64,000 bases of DNA from Marthasterias glacialis (Eukaryota > Echinodermata > Asteroidea > Forcipulatida > Asteriidae). A model generated the notes under the pieces. That model ran no database searches, was not told the DNA's origin, and worked only from the letters and a program-made list of their open reading frames with translations. The translations under genes and the position numbers were made by a program. The stretch covers positions 19,378,495 to 19,442,494 of the forward strand of contig OU452225.1 of NCBI GenBank assembly GCA_911728455.2, in the 5' to 3' direction. This document shows, piece after piece, positions 1 through 13,000 of this stretch. Numbering within the stretch: position 1 is the first letter of the stretch; every line of letters begins with the position of its first letter.

Positions 1-424
1 CAACTGTGAACAATAGCCACATTAGTATTTGACTAAAGACGTCATTCTGATAGGCCAATCAAATGGTTCACTACAATTCAGAGTAAAAAAGGGGAAAAAA
101 CGACAGGAGAAAAAAATATGTATAAAATAAAGAAAGAGAAAAAGATATGTAGCAAGGAGGAGACGGACACAAGGGTTGCAAGCCCCTGTGCCCCAGTAAC
201 GCACCTGAACAGTGCGGTGAAGGTATGTGCTATACATGACCTGATCTGAAAGCATCATAATATGACTCAGAACAGATCGGGCTCAAAGGAGAACCACTTG
301 GTCAAGGATTGGGTGATCAGCACAGATGGAAAATTGTATACCTCCACTACCCTTTACATTGACTAAAATAAATGCACAACTACATTATTCACATTGAAAT
401 ATTTTGGGCATAGCTAAAACTCAC

Positions 425-3400
425 AGCACTGGCTCAATCCGAGCAGAATATTCCCTGGTTTGCAGACAGGAATGGGTTGGGTCGGCACAACGATGATGGA
501 ATTAGTATCTGGTGTCGTTCCCATGCCAGGGGGTATGTTACCATCCTCTAGTATGGTTTCCAGGATGGAGTTGGACACGCTGGAAAGGGAGCGGCGAAAC
601 TCTTGGTAAGTATCGTCATCCACTGCCATGACATCATCTGGAAGCTTGATTTTACCTTCAGGAACGAAACAAACAAAAAATCGTACTAAAATAGAGCCAC
701 TGGTGTTATGGCGGTTCCTTAGTTGAAAGTTACAAAACTGGAAAGTGTTGATTAGAGTCTTAGCAATTCCTTTCTGGTGGGGGAAACAACAAAAGGATTT
801 CACAAACATTCGCAAAAACAATCATGAAAGTGTTTGTTTGTTTATTTTCATATGTACAACAAATAATACAAAGAATAGTGAAAGTAAGAGAATATAAATC
901 AAAGAAAGACAATCAATTAGGTACACACTGGGTTACATCCAGAGGAAGTGATTATCTCCTGTTAGTGTTGTGTGTTAGTTAGTGTTGTTTAAATGACAGA
1001 TGCACAATAAAAGGGATGGTACAACTGTCTTAAGTACACTGGTACCACAAACTGCCACGAAGTACCACACCTTCCAGGCTAGCATTGGGTGCATGGGTTT
1101 CTTCTGTTTGTATGGCTGGTATTATCAGGAAACCCCATGGATTGTGTACTGTGGACTAAAGTCTATACAGTGTCCTGTGGAATTTTGAGGCATGGGTGCA
1201 AGGACGTCCATTGGTGGGGGACGGGGGGGGGGGGGGGGGGGGGGGGGACATGTCCCCCCCCCACTTTTTAGAGTGAGGGGGATAGCATATCAAATGTCCC
1301 CCCACTTTTAGACCCCCCCCCCCACATAAAAAAAAAAAAATGGATTTATGCTAAATAAAAGCAACAATATACAGCATTTCGGGAAAGTAAACATGAGTAC
1401 TTTCAGGTTTTTTATACATTTTTCTTCAAAGAACTGATAACATTGGAATGGTAACGGGAGAAATGATTTTGTGTTTATTAAACATTGCCCTGTTGGCGGC
1501 GCATACAAAGATGGACCACGCGCAGAATGCTATTTGGGCCTATTATCGGCCAAGCTTATTTCCCGCCCTGATCAATGCAGACAATTGGCGAGTTTCGTTC
1601 CAGACATGAACGAGCCCATTATACATTTTCTGTCTGTATGGCATACGAGCACGACCTGCAGAGCAATTAGTATTATTTTGATGAGGGAGCGAAAACTTTC
1701 AGGTAGGATTTTTGTTTCTCGTAATGTTTCTCGTCCCCCCCCCCACTTTTCGGGAGTGATCGACGCCTTTGCATGGGTGTGTTGGGAGAGTGCACCGATA
1801 GTTATGGGGTTAACGATAATGAGCGTCGCAAAGAACAAAACAGGCAATTTTACAAATCCCTGGTCTCTGAAGACTACTTTACCTGTAATATTCATCTCAA
1901 CATAGACACTTGGCAAACTCTTCAACTTCTCAAAGTGCTGCCTGCTCAGGTCAACGTCTCCTCGCAGCTGCTGCCTCTCGCTGCGCGATGAGGGTGAGTC
2001 GATTATCGATGTAGAACCACCAACCAAACTGCCAATACCTTGCAGAACAGACAAGACACTTTGAATCATCAAAAAACTGAATTCCTTATTTCGTACCAAC
2101 TCAGCCGTGACCACCTTCGGATCAAACAAAATCCATCTGGAGGTTTTGAGGCCATTGTGGATAAAATATTTAATTTGATTTACATACCAGCTACAGATTT
2201 CCAGAACTCACGATCCTTCAAAGAGAAATCTGGGCCCAATTTCATGGCTCTTCTTATCGCGATCACCATAGACCGATCATTAAGCCCAGCCCACTAACAT
2301 ATTGACCAATCACAGCGTTGGCTACATCACCTCTGTACACATGGGCAGCACAATGTGCGTCTCTTCAATGCCACACTGCTCAACATGAACGCGAGCGCTA
2401 TAAGTACGCGCACACATTTTCTAATAGGATTTTATCGTGTCAGACTTTTGTCGGACTTTCGGTGGCATAGCCAAGGCTGTGATTGGTCAACAAGTAAGAG
2501 AGTGGGGCTTAATGGATCGGTCCAAATGGACAGCACCAAATTTCTGTGCTAGCTGTGTACGCAAAGAATGCTTAGTAACGTTAAGTACATCCTCACACAA
2601 GAAGAACTTCCTTGTTAACCTTCGGATGGGACGCTAAGCCGTAGGTCCCGTGTACTAGGAGGTGTAGTGCAAGTAAAAGAAACCAGAACACTTATCCTGA
2701 AAAAGTAGGGGTTTACTCCAGTGTTTCTGGTTCAGATAGCAAGCATCCTAATCTACAGGTTTCCTTAGGCATCCTCGGTTTCATTACCGGAAATCAATGA
2801 TAGTAATAATGATAATAATACAGGGTACAAGACATGGCATGGGTACCTTTTGGTCGACAGTTGACTTTGACACCAGCAAATCGGCAATCCACCGGACCAT
2901 TGCAGATGCTCCCATCCTAACACAGACAAATTATCTTTATTGTGAACAGTTTAATTACAACAGAAAGCAAGTATCTGAAAAAATGCCTTTACCAGAATCA
3001 AGTGAATATGGCTACAGCTATGGCTGTTGGCTACAGCTGTGGCTGCTGGCTACAGCAGCAGTGTTCATCATCATCATCGATCAACTACAACTTGCGCTTG
3101 CGTCAGACACAATGAAGGATGCGCGACATGTCCCATTGGACTCAAGTTCAGGTGGCTAAGTCGTCAGGATGCGGGTTCGAATCCCGGTCATGACACTTGT
3201 GTCCTTGAGCAAGACACTTAACTATAATTGCTTCAAATAGGGGAAGAGTCAGTCATGTTTATCTCACAACGGATTCATTTACCCCTCCCTGTTCTTAGCT
3301 GTGCTGTGAAGAGATTTGCGTTTATATCTCGCCATGTCTTGTTTCTGCGCATTGGGGCAGGTTTCTATCCCTTCAAAAAGTAGCCCACACCTCGAGTGGC

Positions 3401-4065
3401 CTTTGGGCCTTGTGATGGGCGAATTGTATAAAAAATAATAAAAAATCAGTTTTGGGGGATATACCTCCCAAAATGGAGCAACAAAGATTTATTATGGTGA
3501 TGATCATGTCAGATAAATTGAACAAATAGGGGACAATAAAAAACAAAACACCCCATTTTAAATTTGTACACTTATCTTTCACCGACTTGTGAAAGTATTT
3601 TGTGAATATGCAATCTGGAACCTTTAAAAAAAAATTTACATCACGTTTGGACACTCTGCTTGTAAATTCAGAGCAACACCTTGGTTAGGGATTTATACAC
3701 TAATCCGAGCAGCTCGTTCATGGGCGTTTACACTGCCGCAGCTATGGCCGCCGCACGGGCGCGTCGACACACACACACTGTGAATACTCCATGTCGACTG
3801 GTGCATATGTGCAGCTGACGGGCTATTGTCACATCGCGCAAGAGTGCAGCGGCCCTAGTGGTGTAAGCCACCATGAACGAGCTGCTCGCATAAGTGTAAA
3901 CCCACCAAAGTCCCCCCTGCCTGTTCTTCTTCTTGATTTAACATACCCTTTTATCTTGAGATGTTCTGATGTTATTTGCCATCTCATTAGCAAGTTGTTG
4001 ATCGCAGTTTTTGACAGGGAATGCAAACACCACTGGCTGCGTTGCGTTGTCCGGATTTTCCTTTT
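425..4065 (-). CDS. SVEP1: SVEP1 exons 11-15: linker region between CCP and ephrin-like repeats
   Basis: Exons are 4065-3947, 2916-2847, about 2247-2188, 2038-1883 and 655-425. Exon 11 includes [16 protein letters not shown] and ends phase 0 at AGG|GTATGT. Exon 12 starts phase 0 after TTAG with [10 protein letters not shown]. Exon 13 carries [19 protein letters not shown]. Exon 14 has a strong pyrimidine tract and TGCAAG acceptor and ends VYVEMNITG. Exon 15 begins [16 protein letters not shown] and ends [14 protein letters not shown], just before the next cysteine-rich repeats. Phases chain correctly (1-0-1-1-1-1). The exon 13 acceptor is weak and abuts a MITE, and the exon 12 donor is chosen by phase, so those edges are tentative. 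Confidence 0.72.
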
Positions 4066-7000
4066 CTACAAAGGTGGATAAAATTATTCTAGCGTCGTAA
4101 TTAAAATTCCTTCAGAATTTTCTAACCTTTACATTGGACTAACACAATCTTTCTCTCACGAACAGTGCACCCCCGTACAAAACATCGGCTGTGCAGTACT
4201 GCACCTACATGTTTCACAGGGGGCGAATTTGGGGATTTTTTTTCATCATGGGTTTATTGATTTAATGGGAAAAGAGAAAATTAGAAAGTAGAAGTCTTTT
4301 GTCATACTTGCACAGTCCTCCCATGGCATGCTGGGACTCGGACTCCATCGTCCGTCCCCCGAGCAGCTGTAGATAGACTCGGGTTCGATGGGGAAGGCGT
4401 ACCCATCATCACAACCCAGGGAGCACTCTATACCACCATTGGAGTTCACGCAATCTGCTCGGCCGCCCTGTGGATTATCTGGCATGACGCAGGCACTTTC
4501 TGTGGATAAGTTTTGGCAAGACAATAATGTGAACATCTTGAATAAAATCAAGCTAATGCAGTGTAAACAATTGTAAAAAAATGTTCAGAATTATCTTGAA
4601 TAATGGAAGAAAAAAATATGGCTCTGGAGGATTTAATTTCAATTAGAATCACACAACAAAACTCTAGATGTAAAACTGGAAACCCCAATTTTCAATCCCA
4701 GACATCAGAATTTTCCGTTTTGTTTTTTGCTGAATTCCGTTTTGTAAAAGTGAGAATTCCGTTTTTTACCGGTGTTACCTTTTGGGCGTTTTGGTGATAA
4801 TAACGGTGTTAGTTTGCTGGCGACGTGATCCGAAACTGTGTCTTTACGACAAAAATCAATATTGTGAACACAAAATTTGCAAAATAGAAGCCCGTCCGAA
4901 AAATAAAAACCCTCGTTTGGATAATGTCTTGTCCTGAGTTGTGGTGATAGAGTGTCAATTTCCTAATTTTCTTGACGGCAAAGCCTTCCGTTTGGACGCC
5001 ATGTTTAACCACGAGCGCGTTGGTAACCCAAACAGCGCGCTTAGTTTATACCACAATACCGTGGTACCAGCCATGCATGGTCTGGACCCCTGCACGCTGA
5101 TAGGGAAATACAACATATAAGAGATTTGGTGTTGGAATGACAGGCTACTGTTTATCACTGTACAACGGCAGCGCCGTGTGTATGTACGACGTGTAGTGTT
5201 TAGGGGGCCGATTCGCAGTGCTGGGAGAGAGACAGTGAGGGAAATTAAATCAGCATCGACTCGTCAGAATAGCGATAAGAAAGTTTGTTGAAATTTTTTT
5301 TTCCTTCTTAATTTTGAGACACAGTTTTAATTTGTAAATGTGATATTTACAGTGATTTCTGATTTTTTTTAATGACTTCCGTGAAATTCCGTGCAGTTTG
5401 TCCGATTCCGTGTGTTATACTCGTTTCCGCGATTCTGTCCGTGTTAACCGTGATGCGGAAAATTCTGAAGTCTGCAATCCATTTACCATTTTCCACTCAC
5501 CTTGAACATTCACAGTTATATGACAGCTCTTGGTGTTCCCTGTGCTATCGCTAGCCACATACTCCACCCTGGTCGTCCCCCACGACATGGAAAGGCCGGG
5601 ACTGTGCGAACGCGACACCGTCACAGGCCGCCCAGAGTTATCAGAGAATTCTGGCTCCTCCCAAGCAACTTGGGTGTCGTGGTCTGACGAGAGGACAATT
5701 CCTGGTGAGCGACAACGCTCGATTACCGGAGGCTGGCTATCTGTAAACGTCAAGAAGACAAACATTTCACGCACTGTTCTTTTGAGGTATTGGGTATTTT
5801 ATGCCATCTTGCAAGGTTGATGCATTAAATAGAATAAGTAAAAACCGTTTAAGCAAAACAAAATGTGTTTAATATTAATAACAATAATATTAATAATAAG
5901 GGAGTCTTATATAGCGCACATATCTACCAACAATTAGGTACTCAAGGCGCTTATTATATTCTTTTTAAGGTAGGTTTTTGAATTATGAGACCAATTTATT
6001 TAGCACCTTGCAATGGTTTACAAGGTGCTGCGGCACATTCAGCAGCCACTGCCAGAAACACAGGAGCAAACCCCTTCTATTAGCGATAAGTGGAACTGGA
6101 TTCGTTTACGTGCATTACACAACGCACGGGACCAACGGCTTTACGTAATGGTCAAGTGCGATTGCTTAAGGGACACAAGTGTCATGACCGGGACTCAAAC
6201 CCACACTCTGCTGATCAGAAACACCAGAGCTTGAGCCCAGTGCACTTGACCACTCGGCCACGACACGTTTCGTCTTCAACAACTTTTGGGGATCTTAAAA
6301 TGAAAATGAAAAAACTGACATCACCCACCGAACTTCCTTGTTTCAGGCTAATAGTGCAAGACACAGCTTTCAGAACTGCTCACCAATATAGAACACACAA
6401 ATGCTGAAAAGGGCTACAGGCTACAAGAAAACCTGTTGCTAGTTTCTTTCTTTATGCTCTCATTACTTATGATTAGAGACGGGAAACATGGCAAAATATA
6501 CATCACATTAAAGAGAATTATGTACTCTTTCCAACAGTATACACTTCATTGCTGATATATTTATTTGCAAGGCTTTTAAATACTGCATGTTTATTGTAAT
6601 GCAGCAATGAGCGCTACTAGGGTTAAACAATCAAGTCTTGAAAATAAAATATTAGATTCTTTGATTTTTAATCAGTAAATGGCAGATATAGATCACATCA
6701 AAGTATGTGAATGAAAGCTAGTCTCACCGACAACTGTGATAACAAAGCTGCAGCTTCCACTGTTCCCGGCCCTGTCCGTCGCAAAGTACGTGATGAATGT
6801 CTCGCCAATTGTGAACAACCACGGGGACCGGACAGACGGGGTGACGGTTACCGAGGGAACCTCACCAGAGTTGTCCAAAGTCAGAGGGTCGGACCAAGAC
6901 ACATTGGCTACGTTGTCGTTCAGATTTGAGTCAATAGTGATGTCGTCTGGACAAAGTATGTCTGGCGTTGTAACATCTGTTGGATCATAATAAAATCGCA

Positions 7001-10000
7001 ATTATATAGCACCCTCATTGGTGACAAAATCGTTGCCTATTTAGAAAGCTTCCGCAGTAAATCATATTGCATGTTTGATTGATATTTACCCAAGCAGACG
7101 CTAGGCTGGTTGGCTTTCTGGTCCCACAACCCCGATGCCAAGCATTGGCGAATGTCTTCGGTCTCATCAGCGAGACGATATCCTGGATCGCAGACGGTGC
7201 GGCATTCCGTCCCAAACGTCTGTCTCTCTGAACTGCAGGTGTCGGGTAGCAGGGAGGCGTGAGGGACAGACTCTACAGGGGGGCATGTTACAGCTAGGGA
7301 GGGGGAGAAGTGACCAGAATGGCTGAAATGAGTACTATTGTAATAAGAGTAAATAGATAATAACAATTTTATACATTTATAATGTATAATTGACACTCCT
7401 AGTGAGGAACTTACACTCCTGGTGCCAAATTATCAAGTCGGGTGAAGCTAGCAACCATGATACAACACATTGAAAGGAAAACAGGAAACCAAAAACACCT
7501 GGCAAGCCCCCTTTTTTAATAATTTGTTGTTGTTTTTTAAGTGAATTACGCAGCACACTGGACATATGGCTTTAAGTCACATTCAAAGCACAAAACAATT
7601 AAGGTTAAGTGTCTTGCTTAAAGTCACAAGTCACATTAAGTCACATTCAAAGCACAAAACAATTAAGGTTAAGTATCTCGCTTTAAGGACACAAGTGCCA
7701 TGATCGGGACCCGAACCCAGATTCTGACAGCACCAGAACTTGAGTCTGATGCATTAGACCACTCGGACACAACACTCCAATAAGCTGGATAAGATATGGT
7801 GGTAGCCACTGCACTCCAAGAGTGTGCAGTGGCTACGTCGACAAGTGCATTAGACTCAAGTTCGGGTTTCTGAGTAATCAAATTCTAGTCACAACACACA
7901 TGTCCATCAAAGAGTAGATGGTGTTGTTGAAGTGCATGGTTTACAACATTGCCAGTTTGGCTGCCGGTGCTGCATACTCCTAAGGAGTTGAGATGCTTCA
8001 GGAAGGTCGGAATAACAAGGGTAGTACAAAAAACAGCAAAGATCCTTTGATATGTAATATGACACGATATAATATCGGTAGCCCTAAACGGCAAAGCTGT
8101 TTTATTTGAGTAAAGAGGAATCACTTGAAATTTAAACCAAAAGTGTTTTAATTTACCTCTACATGCCGAGGGAAGACCATCCCACATGGCAATGGGCAGG
8201 CATCGTCTCATCTTGGATCCCACCAGGACAAACCCCCTGTCACAGAGAGTGGTACATTCCGCGTCAAAAACAAAGCCTTCCTTAGTGCAGTGGATCGATC
8301 CATTTGGAATCTTCAGAAGGGACGGGCAAGTCTTCACTACAAAAGAGAAGTTAAACAGAGTTGATCGTTTTCACAAAATGTCACATAGTTTTCTTCCTAC
8401 TAGTTATGCCCTTTAATGTTTGAAACCTGGTTATTTGCAACCTTTCATTCAAAAGATTCATGAGTTTAAGTTAAATTCATTTGCGTCAACTTGTTTAGGG
8501 TAAATTAGTCTGGTTCCCAGACCAACAAATCTCCAACTATTCTCTGTCGATTTTAAGGTCAGGCATCACCCAAATGTCACGTAACAAAAAAGGAGGAGTT
8601 CCTCCTTTTCCGAAAATATCCGAAATGCTCTGAACTCGTTGTCGTCAACATTCGGACAGAGTCGTTCATGGTCGGTCATTTCTTTTGTCGATAAAAATTC
8701 AATAGTTTTGCAGACACATCCCATTATTGTTTGTCTTTTTGTTTTTTTCTTCCAACAAATTCAACACTATATTTGAATATATTTGTAACATTTTTACAAA
8801 CTGATTATCCCAGGCTTTTTGAAAGTAAACAAAGCCTGTCATCATCCAATGACATCGTCCACCGTTGGTGACAAGTAATGAATATTTATATATTGCATCA
8901 TAATCTAAGTATAGCTTTAGATGATGCCTGACCTAAGCTTTTTCAGGAAATCTTTGGTCAGGGAACTAGACTAAGTGTAAATCACATGTTTTTAAATACC
9001 AATGGATCTCAGCATTCACTGTTAATTTCAATGAACTGTACAATATAAGAAACTCACCTTTGCACACAACTGGCTCCCCGCTCCAGGTAGCATTCTCATA
9101 ACACTCCCTGATGGGTCGACCAATCAGTTTGAAGCCTGGCGAGCAGCCCATGGCACACGCACTGTGAACCATGCTGCTACACTCTCCGGACACAAAAAAA
9201 CCATTTATGGGTGGAGATAAAGCAGGACACTTCACCACTGGGGCAAAAAAAAAAATTTTTTTTAAAAGGCATATGAAAAACTTATTTTATAAAATGAATA
9301 AATACAATCTTCCTTCATCTGTATTGAATTTGATCATTTTTCATACAAGTTACCATGGCAACCGCTCCCAAAACAAAATTGTTCAGAGTTACTCAAGGCC
9401 AACCGGTATCCAATAACATCAAGGTGTTGTTGTGCCACCGCGGGGTACCATTAGAACCTATCAGCCGCCCAGCGAGAGTTTGTACTCTTGTCCAGCTTCC
9501 TGTGGTGGTGTGTATACAATGCATCAGCGCCACATTAGCTTGCCTTTACTTCCTGTGTTACAAGTGTTTGTCTGTGATTTATATATTGGTATGCGTTACT
9601 AGAAAACTAAAGAAGCAAAATCTTTGGATAATATTTACCCAATAAATTTCTCTTATAAGCCTCTTATATCCATGTCTGTATGTTTGTTATGCTTAAACTT
9701 ATTTAAACATTTCCTCCACAAGAAAAATGATATCTGCAAAACTATTTATCTTTCAAAATTTCTGACTAGATCTTGTTTTGTCTCACTTGTGTTTATGCCT
9801 TAAAGGCAGTTCGTATTTTCAGTGTTATTGTGACTCATTCTCATGAAAAAAAACCCTGGAAAATTGGAGAGTAACCTTTCACATTTCATCAAAGATCGTA
9901 TTATGTATTTGTGTGTACATTTTACCCTTCGAGTAGTTGCAAGCGGTTTTTTTTAGTTCGTTTGTGTGGTTTGCTGTTTACTGGACTTTTTTAGAGAAAT

Positions 10001-13000
10001 GTGTTGAAATCCTTGTTGAAAATTTATCTGTAAGACATGTTTAAAGTCTGGGCAACGAGGCCCTGACCTGCATACCATGGCCAAAGACTACATGATGTAA
10101 GGAATCCATGGTCAGTACATTAGTCAGCAAACACCATACTCTAAGGTTAGATTTGTAGGTTACAGGATGTGTGCCCTAACGACGACCTTTAGAAATAGAC
10201 TCTCATATCACACACCATCATGCCAACCCCAGCCGCCCCACTCAACCCTGGATATTGAAATCACTGATTGCAGAAAGATCTCAAAGTTTTTCATTAATGA
10301 CTTTATTCCCACTGCCAGCGTCATAAAAAAAAGGACAAATATCTAGTGTGAGCCTCTACAGCCACGCTTAGGTCTACAAAGCATTTGTTTGTTTGCAACT
10401 TTGTCTTTGTGTCGGCAAAAACATGTGTTCACACACTGAATTAAATGGTGATTCATTTGGGTTTAAGACAACACTTTTTCACTTGTTATGTGAGGCATGT
10501 TGGCCATTCACCTACAATGAAGGTACAGGGGATCCTAGACAATGCTTATGGGTGGATTTTGGAGGATTTACGCAGTAGGGATTGTACGCACATTCATATT
10601 TGTACCGAGTATACAGTGCTTAGCACACATCGGTGTATGGGTAAAACACAAAAACACATTCTTTATCCCCGATGCAAATTTAACATCTGTCATCTTGGTT
10701 GATTATGGAGGATTGAGGCATAAACCCATATCAGTTTATTTTGAAGGAATGAGGCAGCAGGCATCCTAAACAACTCAAATTGCTAGATGTTAGAGGATTG
10801 AGACAATACGCACCCTATACATACTCATCAGTTGATTTTGATGGGTCGAGGCAGTACGGATTGTACATAAACTCAAATTGATTGATTTTGGAGGATTGAT
10901 GCAGTAAGCACCCTACATAAATTTGTCAGTTGGTTTTGACGAATTGAGGCAGTAGGGATCCAACATAAACTCAAACGGGTTGATTTTGGAGGATTGAGGC
11001 TGTTACCAGCAGGAAGTGTTAAGGGGGTTGAAGAAAGATAACATTTTATTTGGTCATAATGACTGGACAAGTGGCGGTCGGATTTGGCATCTTAGACATT
11101 GTACTGCGTTAAAATAAATCAAGACTTCCCCGAAAGTAAGAAACACTTCAGCAACTCGTTCACATCCAGACACTTTGGTTTAATTGCTTTTCACAATTGT
11201 ATGGCACTTACTTCGGCAGACATGCGTTCCGACTTCTTCCTGGTATCCACTCCTACAAGTGCAGTCCACCAGACTAATGCTTCCGGGTCTGCTGGTGTGG
11301 TTGGGGTCCGGGCAGGGTTTGCACGTACTGATGCCGCCTGGGATAGCTTGGGGTTTGTATGTACCCGGTGGGCAAACTGTGGAATAAAGAGTACACAAGT
11401 AGGATTTGAAACTAAGGTGTGAGGTATCACTTTATGTACGTTTACAACAAAGTATCTATTCAGCAAAATATACTAATTATAGGAGGGTTGTAAGCTGAGC
11501 GGTCTAGTGCACCGGACTCAAGTTCTGGTGTTGTCACAGTGTAGGTGTGGGTCCTGGTGATGGCAGTTGTGTCCTTTTAAACAAGACATTTTAACAAATT
11601 GCTTCATCCTTCAGATTGGACGGACGTAAAGTCATGGCTCCCTTGTGTTGTGTAATGCATGCTGGCTATGAAAAAATGACTGCCTCACTTTCATGTCAAC
11701 TGTAAGTAAGGCAAATAAAGAGCAAAAGATTTCCTCCTCCGGTGGCAAGCCAAAACATAAAACTTGGGTTAACTTACGGTGACATCCATCCACCAATCCG
11801 CTGCCATGGTAGCCCTGCGGGCATATGCACTCGTACTGACCGGTGGTCGTCCCGCATCGGCATGTAGCTTCTGGGTGACAGCAGTATCCTCCACGGGGGC
11901 AGAGCGAGGAACACAGTCCCTCATTCTCAAGTATAAAGTCTCCAAGATGGAGATCTAGAGTGGTGATGAGAAAAACGTCAATTTCAAACTCTACGGTCTC
12001 AATCAGTGGTGCCCCTAAGTGGGGGGGGGGGGGGGGTAAGAAGAGAAGGTAAAAATTTTACCAAAAGGAGTGTTTATTAACGGTGTGTGTGCATGTGGGG
12101 GGGTTGGCTTACTCACAAAACCTGATATTATGCATTATTAGTGTTTTATTTTGTATTTTATATTTACTTGAGACCTCCTGAATGTATGGTCTTCTATGAA
12201 AATTGTAAATTGCCCATTAAGGCCTCATTTGCACAATTGTTACATGAGGAACCTTTGTTAACCCTCCTGTCTGACCATTCAATATCACCAACTGTGGTTT
12301 CGAGTGATTCAGCCTGCAATTTGATACCATGTGGTGAATGCATCGATACACAGTACAGAGCCAACCCTCTTACTGTCTGACCATTCAATATCATCTACTA
12401 TGGTTTTGAATGAAGCATAAACTATGCCAGCCTGCAACAGAATATCATTGTGGTGAATGCATACGCAGTACTTATACATAGTCTACATAGTCAACCCTCC
12501 TACTGTCTGACCATTCATCTGTGGTTTTGCAGAATTTGAACTTCGCTCTTAAAAGGGCATGGCAATTTTCCTCTGGGGAGGGGCACTTCTATGAGGAAAA
12601 TGTAAATTTGTATTGGAACTTTGCAAAGGGCACCACAGCAAAAGCACGGGGTACCATGACAATTGCTGTGGGTGCCGTGGGTAAATTTGAGGCCTGGTGG
12701 GTTTGGTTGATAAGCTATGCCAGCCCACATTTGCAGTACACATTTGTGTATCATTAGACACAGTTCTGTGCACAGCTGTGCCACCAAACACTCCTTTATA
12801 AATCTACAAACCACAAGATAGCGGTGAACAAAAACTGTTTCACACCAGATTCACAGAGGACCTATGTACAACTACAAAAAAATACAACAATGTCGTTATC
12901 CACATGCGTCTAAGAATTTCACATATGTAGCTGCTTCTTGGGACTGTTACAAATATTCACTGTTTCAGAGGACTTGTGCTGAATGACCAGCAAGTAGTAT

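Noticed and set aside
2040-2136. Extending SVEP1 exon 14 upstream to 2136 ([19 protein letters not shown])
   Set aside because: It would need the wrong phase from exon 13 and leave an intron of about 50 nt. The acceptor at 2040-2039 with its pyrimidine tract fits phase and length.
3140-3230. A functional tRNA gene
   Set aside because: The box A and box B sequences are followed by the shared SINE body and the cloverleaf cannot be completed.
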